Shown here in pieces: positions 1 through 9,969 of a stretch of DNA of 64,000 nt. The stretch lies in NCBI GenBank assembly GCA_023897205.1, contig JAHWDD010000005.1:4402001-4466000 (forward strand). The letters are read 5' to 3'. The stretch comes from Exophiala sp. HKRS030. Its lineage: Eukaryota > Ascomycota > Eurotiomycetes > Chaetothyriales > Herpotrichiellaceae. The translations under genes were made by a program, and so were the position numbers. The stretch's first letter is position 1, and each line of letters opens with the position of its first letter. The notes below the pieces were generated by a model. The model saw nothing but the letters and a program-made list of their open reading frames with translations. It did no database searches and was not told the origin of the DNA.

Positions 1-35
1 GACTTTTGGCTAATCGGGATTCTTCTCAAATATAG

Positions 36-848
36 TCAACGGCGAGAAGAAATGGATCACCAACGGCATCTGGTGCGACTACTTCACCACAGCCGTGAGG
101 ACCGGCGGTCCGGGAATGGGCGGTGTCAGTCTTCTCCTGATCGAGCGCAGCGAGGGTGTCAGCACACGACGAATGGATTGCCAGGGCGTATGGAGCAGTG
201 GCACGACATACATCACATTCGAAGACGTCAAAGTCCCCGTTGAGAACGTGCTGGGCAAACCCAACAAGGGCTTCCAAGGTAAGAAAGAACCAAACCACGG
301 CGTCCCCTCTCTTCCCTTGACCACAACTAGGGCCACTAACATGACAACCTCCAGTGATCATGACCAACTTCAACCACGAACGCATCGGCATCATCATCCA
401 ATGCACACGGTTCTCCCGAGTCGTGTTCGAAGAATCCGTCAAATACGCATCGAAGCGCAAAACGTTTGGCAAGAAACTGATCGACCACCCGGTGATCCGA
501 CTGAAACTGGCCCACATGGCGCGCCAAATCGAAGCCACATCCGCATGGCTCGAGAACATCGTGTACCAATGCCAGCAGATGAACGAGACTGAAGCCATGC
601 TGCGGCTGGGCGGCGCCATCGCCGGTCTCAAGGCCCAAGCCACAACGACGTTCGAGTTCTGCACAAAGGAAGCAGCGCAGATCTTTGGCGGGTTGGCTTA
701 TTCCAGGGGTGGCCAGGGTGCCAAGGTTGAGCGTCTGTATAGGGATACACTGGCCTATAAGATTCCAGGTGGCAGTGAGGAGATTATGTTGGATTTGAGC
801 ATCAGGCAGAGTATGAAGGTGCATAAGGCTTTGGGCATGAAGTTATAG
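36..848 (+). CDS. Acyl-CoA dehydrogenase, 3' part only
   Basis: This is the C-terminal two thirds of a FAD-dependent acyl-CoA dehydrogenase, which oxidises acyl-CoA to trans-2-enoyl-CoA. The window opens inside an intron whose 3' end is at 30-35, with a CTAAT branch-like sequence near 12. Exons are 36-278 and 355-848; the 279-354 intron is GT-AG and in phase. Visible family motifs are KKWITNG in the middle beta domain, then NHERIG and the RKTFGKKLIDHPVIR helix of the C-terminal domain, and GGSEEIMLDL near the end. The Glu of NHERIG sits where long-chain and isovaleryl-CoA dehydrogenases carry their catalytic base, and the usual YEG segment is replaced by PGG, so I infer that subgroup. The substrate cannot be told. 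The gene converges on the CorA-like gene. Confidence 0.93.
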
Positions 849-1325
849 TATTGACGTAACTAACTAGTAAGGGTTGGTATATATATGTGTATCAGTTAGG
901 TACCTAGGTACCTAGGTAGGTTGACTTCAAGGCAAAATGGTGCAACTCGTCGAGAGTGACATTGATTGATTGAGATAAAGCACGGTAGATAAATATTGGA
1001 GAGTCCAATGCATGTCATACCAAAAATCGATTAGTAGGAGTTTTAAATACTAAGGTTATAAAGCAGTTCACGACGTAAAGAATAAGTCAAGGACTAGAAA
1101 ATCGGTGTCGACATGTATTCTCGAGAACAACACTCGCCGCGCCGACACTGCTGCCTCTGACCATGAAACCCTCACCCTTAAGGGCACGGACGCCAACCCC
1201 TGGTTGATTCAAGCGAGTCAAAAGATAGACGTGGTCTAGGCATCATCTATAAATTCTACTACAGCCCGGTGTCATTGGGCTCACCCTCACTCAGCCTGTT
1301 GAAGCTGCCCTCCTCTCTGCGTTAT
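849..1325. other. Convergent intergenic region with small palindromic repeat
   Basis: This 477-base stretch lies between the 3' ends of the acyl-CoA dehydrogenase and the CorA-like gene. A GGTACCTA unit is repeated in tandem at about 898-917 and is nearly palindromic. I see no coding signal and no RNA gene. Confidence 0.6.
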
Positions 1326-3136
1326 TCATACTTCCGGAACAGATTTCCTGCGATCAATCGAGTGTGTATCGAATGGTGGGCTCGTCCGTTGAATCGACCA
1401 AATGCGGATGGGCCGGCTTGCTCGATCGATCCATCTGAGCCATCTGCGAATCTCGAACGCCACATCCCAATTCATAAAAATCATCGAGAGGACCAGAATC
1501 GGAGCGGAAAGAGCGGCCCAAACCCAGAGACTGAGGTCGCTGCCGGCGGAAAATTGCGAGAAATTCATTCCGAAGAATGAACAAGTGAAAGACAACGGCA
1601 CAAAGACAAATGCAAGTTTGGTGAGCTTCGTGACTCGTTCAGCCTGCACAATGGCCTTCTGGGCTTCTTTAATGCTTGCCTTATTCATCATGATACCCAT
1701 ACCGCGATCACATTCGTTTGTCAGATCCTTGGCCTTCTCGAGAAGATAGTCAAAATCATGTGATATGATGTCCAGCTTTGACTTGGAAGCGCTTGAAAGG
1801 CACGGTTTCAAGGAATCATGTTCGACCGCACTGGCTTGCGTCTCAATAAACGTTTTGTTTTCGAGTAGGCGTTGCATGTGCCGACGTAATACTCGCTTGT
1901 GGTATAGGAGGTTGGACACTGTGGGTTCATTCTGAGCCTGTGACCTAGCCGGACTTAGCTCTATGCTAATTTTCGCCTCTATCATATTGAGAAGTTGAGC
2001 CTCGGAGCTGGCGCAGAGACGAAGGACATCAAATAGCACGAATATAGGACGATTGGATATGGTGTCGGCTTCCAAACGGCGGTCATACTCAAGGTGCAAC
2101 AACGAGGCTGTCTGGACGATCCGAGAATGATTGGTATCATCTTCAGATTTTGCTGTTTTGTTCATGTATGACTTCCCGTTCAAGGCCACACGATCACGTT
2201 GCTGAATGGTAGGATGAAGGCTTATTTCAAGAGGGTCGACGCCGAATAATTCTGGGCTCCATGGTTCGGCAGGACTTAGAGTCAGCGGTTGACCTACATC
2301 GAGCCATACCACTGCTGATGTACAGCGTTAGCATGTTGCAAATCCGACGAGATGCTGCACAGTGTTCTCACCAAGCCATTTATCGTCCGTGGATGTTATG
2401 TACATCGAAATATCCTGCTCGAGACTAAAGTGATCGTGGTCATGGATGGAAAATTCTCGTACGATCGAGTCTCCAGACCTGCACTCGCCTTCACGGCCGC
2501 GGGCAAGTCTATCCACATAATTGGCCCAAGAGTCTTCAGCACGATGTCGGACCTTGTCCAAATCGTCCTGGTCAAGCCCGCCGTCGGTTCTGTGATGCCG
2601 CATAACATAGCCGATCGTGTTGAGCCGGAGCCTCGTCATCTGACTGGCCGCGGAGGGCATTGTAGGTAGTAAGAAGTAGTCGGGTCGTCTGACGACATGT
2701 TTGTAGTTAAGATGTCTCTCGAAGAATTCCGGATCGAGGCGAAATTTGGCACCTATGGCAGTAATCCACTCGGGAGCGACGTTGCCACGTATAAAGAGCA
2801 GTCGCCCATTGATATCAGTCTGTACGTCCAGGTCGAGGTTAGTCAGCTGTGTCGATAGAACGAAATGGTGTGTCGAATGATAGCCCGGTCGCCAAAGCAA
2901 TATAAGCTAACATAGCTCGTGTCAACCATGGGTTCATTTGCAGACAAGCTCTCACGAGAGCGAGCAGCGCTGTGTCTCTCATATGGACCGAGCAAATACG
3001 CTGCGAGGTTGCGGAAGTTGGTTCCAGGATAGACAGTTTCGGCCGCAGAGCGCTTAGAATGAGACTCGACAAGACGTGCGTAATCTTGCGGTGAGACTGT
3101 GAAAGGTTTAGCCTTGGGCTTCAACTCAGCAGACAT
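1326..3136 (-). CDS. CorA-like divalent cation transporter family protein
   Basis: A 553-residue product is obtained from complement(1326-2314, 2372-2819, 2912-3136). Both introns (2315-2371 and 2820-2911) are GT-AG and in phase; the second has a CTGACTAAC branch point 20 nt before the acceptor. The C-terminal third has two hydrophobic helices. The first ends in the FFGMNF signature: Gly-Met-Asn is the selectivity loop of CorA channels. The region before it is long and helical, as expected of the cytoplasmic stalk (NKASIKEAQKAIVQAERVTK). Fungal CorA-like proteins of about 550 residues are common; most are uncharacterised and are not the main magnesium importer. The product is probably a plasma-membrane or organellar ion channel. 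The start at 3136 is the last ATG before the conserved part; ATGs further upstream are in frame, so the N-terminus is uncertain. Confidence 0.88.
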
Positions 3137-4556
3137 GTACAACTGACTCGTTTTCTTCGATTGCAGCTCTGATCTTGTGCGAGTTATTGACGACGAAGCT
3201 GATGGTGCCAGTGTCGCCATTGCATTTCCGAGTAACGACAACCGATTCACGCACTGATTCCAAACGTAGCAACCAAGCGGTTGTGCCACAGCTCATCATT
3301 GTGTCATTCACCTTCGGGGTTCTTTGAAGCCTCTAAATGATGGAGAGAACAAGGCAGCTGGGCCTGTCGCACAAGGCATCTTGGTCAAGTGTGCTGCGGC
3401 TCGTTTCCAGCCGATCACTTCGCCTTGTTCAGCCTGACGGCCACCGAGGACGGCGGCTAGCATGCCGCTAATTAGATTTTAGATAAGGCGATATCTAACA
3501 GGTTAGGGACCTGAATGCCACTAACCAGGGTTGACAGTTCGTTGTGTGGTGAGGCAGTGTCGGGCGCTTCTTAAGGCACAGACAACAACTCAGCACGGCT
3601 CCTTGGACTCCTGGTGTACAGTATCCGTAGTTACCGTATTGCGTGGGAAACCCCGCTTTCCAGGTATGTCAAGCGATTCCCGGATCCCTTTCTTCAGAAT
3701 TAATCGTGTCCTTCAATTCCCATCAGTAAAATGGTGCAATTATATCATTCTGATCTGACGTCTCCTCTGTAGTGCGGTTCTCGCAACGGTCTATGCAGAC
3801 CAGTCTATTCTTATGACGCTTTATCTTGTGTAGATAGGCGTTCCATTAGGGTGTGTCCTTCCGCCACAGATGTAGCTAGCTCGTCCGGTACTCGGTAGCT
3901 TATTTCCTTGTCGTCCTGTTCCGAATGGTAGCCTCCTGGGGTTATCGTTTCCAATGCTGCTGTAGAGTGCTTCCGAATCGTCTCGCGTCCGTATCGCTTT
4001 GCTTGTCGCACCCGTTCCCATACCGGTAGGATGGCAATGAGGTCAGGCGCCACTGGATGTCGTAGTCTCGCGGGCAGGAGCACCCGTTTCCCTCTTCCGC
4101 CGCAGGTTCATAGTGATGGTGGACGGCCGCCGATGTAGGAGGTACATATCGTCCCCGAACTTGGATCCAACTCCTCAGTAACCTTTCAGGCACTGCGTAT
4201 GTCTGCAGGTAGAACTCCATTTGGGCACCGCGTAGAGGTACAGAGGACGCCCCAGCATCCAAACAGTGCAATTAACGTGACCACAGGAATGATTCAGGTG
4301 AAGACTAACACGGAACGAGTTACCAAGTGAATCAGTTAGTTCGTAGGACATATCGATCTGGCTATTCTTTCAGTATGAACCAAAAAAAAATTCGGGCCAG
4401 TTGTGTTATTTTGCTTGGATGAATTCCCGAGTTTTTGTCACGATTGCGGCCACAAGCTAATCACTCAATAAGTGTATCCTAGTATAATTGTCTGTAGTCA
4501 CACTGTCCGATATGTGTAGACAGAACCTTCAAAAGTCCTGTGCTTGCAGTGCTGTT
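3137..4556. other. Gene-poor interval, possible decayed coding remnant at 3811-4271
   Basis: No gene could be supported here. On the minus strand, two overlapping frames between 3811 and 4271 have amino-acid composition that is not clearly random, for example a stretch ending in DELATSVAEGHTLMERLS. They have no recognisable domain, and no intron joins them convincingly. This may be a decayed gene or transposon fragment. The rest has no visible feature. Confidence 0.35.
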
Positions 4557-6531
4557 CTACATATCTTTCGGCATATACTTCTCTCGCCATAGTTTCCCCC
4601 AGGTGAACAGAATGCATGGCACTACGCAAAGAGCGAGGTTACAGAACGCGAGCAGGCTGTTTCCCCAACCCAGACCTAGGCTTTGGTAAAGGACCGGCCC
4701 AAGTAGCGGAAGGAGAGAACCCCCAATACACCTCGTCACGGTTGTTGCTGCCAGAGCAGAGGCTGAGAACTCGGTGAAAGAGTCCACCAGATACGTCTGC
4801 AACGAGAGCTATACTACGTTAGTACACTGGAAGAATGTTTTTGTTGGCTCTGAGACCGCTCACCTGAATGGTCGTGACGCCCATACCAAAAAAGTATAGA
4901 CCCAGTATGGGAACAAGCCAGAATGCATGGCACCGTGCACTCCAGCCATACCAGAATAGACCTATGACCACCAGCGGCAATCCAATCATCATGGCAGGAA
5001 GTCGATATTCAGCTTCCCGTTTTCCATCATTTCTCTTCATCAAGGACTGAGAAATACGGTCACTAGTTCTGCCGAAAACGAACGCCGCAAACAGAAAGCC
5101 TGTCGTGACTCCTAGATACATCAGACCAGACGCGCTTGTGGAAAATCCGTACTCGTCCTGAAATATGCGCCCCAGGGATGCGAAGATCAAGTTCATTGTT
5201 CCTGCCACAAGAGATATAATAAGTGAACAAGCCAGGATCACTGGAGAGAAAAACAGAAGCTTCAACGGTCTCTTGATCGCCCGAGAAACCTCGAAACCTG
5301 GGTCTGGGCTTCTAGGATTTGGAATATCGGTATCTGATGTCAATGGTCTCTTGACAGCCCGAGCAGCCTTTTCAGCAGATTTGCGCTTCGTGAGGCTTGG
5401 GTTTTCGACATCCGATCTCAACGAGGTCTTGATCGCCAGAGGAGTAGCAGGGCCTGGTTCCACGACATCTGGGACATCGACATCCGAAGTCCTGGAGCTT
5501 GAGGTGGTCGGTGGGCGAATAACGTGAATCATCTCTGGTCTCTCGATCTCCTGAGAAATAACATCAACAAGGTCTGGATTGGCACGATTTGGAATATGGT
5601 TACTCGATTCGGCATCTGCTTCGCGCCGGCGTAAAATGGTCGGTGCATGAGTCTCCTTTAGAACGAAGAAGGATAATAGCAAAGCGAAGCCAGCCTGAAG
5701 AACGTCAGCGATAAATTCTAGAAAGTACGCAAAATGCTTTACAAAAATTGTGATGATCCAAAAGACCCATCGCCAACTTTGGTGTTGAACGATGAATCCA
5801 CCCAAGGGCGGTCCAAGAAGATTTCCGAATATAGGACCTGAGTGGTAGATGGCCATGGCGAGACCCCTCTCCTTGACTTCGAACAGATCGTACACCATCG
5901 CACCGCCTATGGCGACAGGGGCGGCGCCGAAACATCCTGCGATGAAGCGGAAGGCCACTAGCATGCCGATGCTTGAGGATAGCGCACAGGCCACGGTGAA
6001 ACACATGAATAGGGCCAGGCAGGAGCGGTAGATCACAACCCGACCGTAGACCTCCGAAAGTGGAGCGAACAATAGAGGGCCAACGGCAAAGCCGAGTACG
6101 TAAATTGTCATGGTGAATGTTGCAAGTGTGTTGTTGTGACTTTTGAAGTCTCTTTGCATAGCAGGTATACCCGGAGCATACAACATGGACGTCAAGTGCC
6201 TGCACAGATATTAGTTGAAATGCCTTGCAAAAGGTTGTGTGTTAACCAACGTGAAAAGCTCAATAAAGCTCACCAGAGCAATGATGCTATATTTCCACCA
6301 AAGCGACCAGTTCCGAGGATTTTCGGCATTTTCACTATCGTTCCAGATCTTGAGAGAATCGCCCTCTCTCACACCATCGTCTAGCTGTCGAAGAGTCTCA
6401 TCGTTTACCATGGTCACTTTGAGGACCACGGAACTCTGGACACCATGATCTTTGATCCTGCAGTTGATGCTTCCATAGCTTGGACCTGAATTGGAGACAA
6501 GAGCTTGCCCTTCACTTGGAAAAGGTGTCAT
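4557..6531 (-). CDS. MFS transporter, DHA1 (polyamine/drug) type, with repeat-bearing central loop
   Basis: Exons complement(4557-4808, 4864-6199, 6251-6531) give about 622 residues. The 6200-6250 intron has a CAACTAATA branch point. The N-terminal ENPRNWS motif, the signature LLFAPLSEVYGR after TM2 and the loop/TM pattern identify a fungal DHA1 carrier, likely a proton-coupled exporter of drugs, polyamines or a metabolite in the plasma membrane. TM1-6 and TM7-12 are separated by an unusually long cytosolic loop of about 130 residues. It holds three 26-residue units plus one degenerate copy (see the repeat entry), which explains why the product is longer than the usual 500-580 residues. A 48-nt GT-AG segment at 5695-5742 is in frame and could be an extra or optional intron. 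The gene is divergent from the oxygenase gene across 635 bp, so it may export that enzyme's product; that is inference. Confidence 0.9.
5262..5570 (-). repeat. 78-bp coding repeats in the MFS central loop
   Basis: Three units start near 5262, 5340 and 5418 on the plus strand, exactly 78 bp apart. A degenerate fourth copy begins near 5532. Each unit opens with a version of AACGGTCTCTTGATCGCCCG and ends with CATCCGATGT-like sequence. In protein each unit is 26 residues of the form [TR]SDx[DE]xP...A[IV]K[RT][PS]L. The repeats preserve the frame and sit in the loop between TM6 and TM7. Confidence 0.85.
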
Positions 6532-7166
6532 ATTCACAATTACCACTGTGAGGATGACAGGTGAGGGCTTGTTTGGGTCAGCGGCTTATCGTCTATGTAG
6601 AAATTCGTAGGCAGTGCACCTTGCCTCTGCAGTGCCTCTGTTACAAGGTAGGTGAGCCGACATTCTCTGTACTCCGTGCATAAACTTGAAGTTCGGCGTC
6701 GATCCTTCCGCAACCTATCCGATGATGCTCCCTAAGTCGGGAAAACCCACCTGGAGCCGCAAGTGCCGGTCTGGTGAACGATCACGATTCACGACTATGT
6801 ATTCGGGCGCTACTGTCAGCCCCCACCCACCCACAGCTGGCGCCTTGTTTGTGTGTGTATTTTATTTAAATGAAGCGTTACCAACCTGGACTCACAGTCT
6901 TCCGCCAGACACGGGCGTGTCAGCATCTGCCACGTCGGTCCTGCACGTGTGACCCGTCTGGATAGGCATTAGTTTCTTGCTGCGTCATAGAATTGACGAT
7001 CAATTCATCAGGCCCTCTATCGGGTATCGTGCAGCCATGAAGCAGGTAGCTATTCAGTGTCTGCTGAGGTAAGTTTGCCAGAACTCCGAAATTACTCTGG
7101 CAATCCCCATTCTTTCCACGCATGCTTCCCCCAAGTCTGCCATCAATACGCGCTTGATTCACCGTC
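6532..7166. promoter_or_regulatory. Divergent promoter region of the MFS and oxygenase genes
   Basis: These 635 bases separate two divergent start codons, so they should hold both promoters. An A/T-rich segment with TTTATTTAAA lies near 6860-6870. No regulatory motif is clear enough to name. Confidence 0.45.
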
Positions 7167-8350
7167 ATGGCGACCACAACACTTGAAGAGTTGCGGGCAG
7201 TGACATATGATAGCACTGAAAAGTCTACCCACGCCTTGGGTAACATGGGCGAGAGTCAGTTGGAAGCTGATATGTATTTCCTGAAGCGGGACTCACTGTA
7301 TGACACGGAAAAGCCTTATGGAATGCGATATTATGCTGACGGAGTCGCTCAATCAAACGTACGTCGCGAGAAGCACAAAATTGTCCTGAATGATATGCGC
7401 CAGCTTGAGGAGCCGCCATCGGTAGGTATACAAGGCTTTAGCGTCATGCAATTGGAATCCAGAATGGCCTACGAAGACTTCAATGACTATACCAAGATTA
7501 AATCTATCTATCATGAAGACCTTGTCTTGGCCCTAAAGAAGAACTTGGGTGCCGAGCATGTCTTCGTTATGGATAACGCGGTATTTTATGCTAGTCGCGA
7601 CAGACAACAGGCTGAGTCTCATCAAGGAAGTAGGTTCGCCGCCGCGAAGCGCATTTTCCAGTCTCTCAAGGAAAAAATTATGATTGGGATCAACCAACCG
7701 CTATGTGTCACATTGGTACGAACCTTTGATCTTCAGAGTCTCAGAAATGACTAACAGGACTCAGACTTCACACGAGATGAAGCTGTTCGCATGTTGACAA
7801 CTCTCTATGGCAAGCGCGCCTCTGAAATTTTGACTTCCCGTTGGCAGGTCATTAAGTGCGTTGACGTGCCCGAATATCTTGACCATGGCTAACAACGTCT
7901 GCCAAGTGTGTGGAAGCCTCTGCGTGGTCCATTACGAGACTGGCCCTTGGGAATTGTTGATTCTAGAACTGTTGATTTCGAAAACGACACCATCCCTTCG
8001 GATGTTGTCTTTCCGACATGGGTTACGGAGAACATGCAAGTCATGTATAGTCCAAGCTATCAATGGTACTACTTGTCCGACCAGATGCCAAATGAGGCTA
8101 TCATATTCAAGAGCGCTGATTCTAATGCGTCACAACCGTGTGGTATACCTTCGCATGGCAGATCTATGGCGAAAACAACTGACCTGTGACAGCATGCCCC
8201 CATGCAGGATTCAACAGCCCTAAGACCCGAGCTGGAGATCTGGCTCGAGAAAGTATTGACTGCCGCGCATTTGTGCTCTACGCAGACCTAAAAGAGTATC
8301 CGTGGGAGGTTGGAAAGCTCTTTGAAGGCATCCATGGTCACATGGTATGA
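7167..8350 (+). CDS. GA4-desaturase/AsaB/CmcJ-like Fe(II)/2-oxoglutarate oxygenase
   Basis: Exons 7167-7715, 7758-7855, 7907-8139 and 8193-8350 join in phase to about 345 residues, the usual family length. Family landmarks in order: SLYDTEKPYGMRYYADG near residue 45, INVWKPLRGPLRD after the second intron, SYQWYYLSDQMPNEAIIFKS, CPHAGF and ARESIDCRAFVLYADL. The family is found in secondary-metabolite clusters as hydroxylases or desaturases, and the late His and RES Arg fit metal and 2-oxoglutarate binding. Oddity: the expected metal-binding H-x-D is encoded as CAC ATT G at 7709-7715 continuing at 7765 (using the acceptor ending at 7764), but it is one base out of the exon 1 frame. With the acceptor ending at 7757 the frame is open but the motif is lost. 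Either one base is missing near 7690-7709 or the enzyme lacks the motif. No synthase gene is nearby. Confidence 0.85.
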
Positions 8351-9969
8351 CTTTTGTCAATTTACTGTCTAGGATAGAGCCTAGAGCAAGGGAGACTAGA
8401 AGGAAGTTGATAAACCTCTTTTACACCTAGGTTATACGATATTATGATTGATTCAATGATATTTGCTGATATAGTTTGCGTACGACACATGCCAAACCTC
8501 TAGAGAGCTTTCAATTTGCTGCTAGTGGCATGAACTTCATTGGTGAGTGGTGACAATATCCCCTTTGTTCGCAGTCCAGTACCACAAGGCTATGTTTACA
8601 TAGCAGAAGCATCTGCTTTCCTCTCTTTCGCAACATGTGGGCCACGAGTGGTGTTCCCATCCATGACCACAATTTCCCCTTTTGCGAATCCATGATCGGT
8701 GTGAACCTCTTCGGCAACGGGTTGGCTCGTCTTCATGGGCCAGTGAGCCTTCCAAGGCTGACTCTTTTCGACTTTTGGGGAAGGCATTGCAACGCTATTG
8801 TTTACTTTAGCGAGGTTTTATTCTTGAGGACAAGGAGGTTGACCCTACATACTGTTCTTTCCTTTAGAATCGATCAAGTGACTGTGCCTAGGCTCTCTGC
8901 TTTGTATAACAAACTTGACTCGAGTTAGTTGATATCACTATTGGTGGTATGATGAAGGCACGGTAGTGGATAAGAACATGGACACTGTCTTATGTCCTTT
9001 GCTCTTTGCGGCTCAACAACACCCCTCTTCTGGTCTCGATAGCCAGGGCGTCATCATGCACCCTGCCTCAACGTGTTCTCTTGCAAGTAGCCGTTAACGA
9101 CAAGGGTACATGGATTCAGGACGGACGAAAGACGCCTCCATGTTCATTTCCACCAACCGGAGGCTCATTTACCGAACCGGTGGATTGATCACCAGACATA
9201 GTAGATAACAACCATTAGAGATAGGAAGTATGGTTTCAGCAATACACACCCGCTGAAAGTTACAAAACTTCTGCGTCTTTTCAAATCTGAACAGTGGCTG
9301 CTTTCAGAGCCAGGGCCCTCTCCTTGATTGCCGATCACTGCCGAGAGGACGCATGTACCCTTGACGCATGGCATGCCTCATGCTTCAGGGTGTTTGGGGG
9401 ACCGAGAACTGAGTGACAGGCTTCTGGGCTCGTACAAGAACTTACGGCCCATTGAAGCTTGGATGTAGGGATTAAAAATATTTATTCACATCTCGCAGAG
9501 CGACAATAGACCATCTTTTGAGAGTCTTGAGATTGGGCGCAGGAAGGGCTGCACAGTTTGTTTCAAATTTCGAACAAGGCCCCGGAGGTGGCCCGAGTGA
9601 TTGTCGAAGTGACCGGCATTGTGGCGGTCTGGCAGACAATTGTCCGTCCGGCACGCCAGAACCCAAGAGACGGGTTTTACAGTAGTTAGACGTGTTACTT
9701 TGCTTTGCACTACCCGATGCCTATCCAGATGGAATTTTATCGTTGCCTGCCTACGTTCCTGACCTCGTTGTTATGAGAAAGGGGCTGAATTATTCGGCAC
9801 TACAACGACGCTGCAATCAAAAATCCTAGCGAGTCACTGGACCTCTCACGACCAAGCGGCAGAAGAAAACGAGCCCAGTCGTGCCGCCATGGTCATGGAA
9901 TGTGGCTGAACTCTTGTCGCACAAATACTTTCCGTGACTTCTTCCGTCACCTTTGACACTCTCGACTTC
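8351..9969. other. Intergenic stretch without recognisable genes
   Basis: I see only short open frames on both strands, none with a recognisable domain or plausible splice structure. The last few hundred bases should contain the promoter of the NLR gene. The sequence between 8500 and 8790 has overlapping open frames on the minus strand in all phases, which argues for chance. Confidence 0.5.

Noticed and set aside
3811..4271. Minus-strand frames with protein-like composition
   Set aside because: They could not be joined by convincing splice sites and match no family I know, so they are recorded only as a possible remnant.
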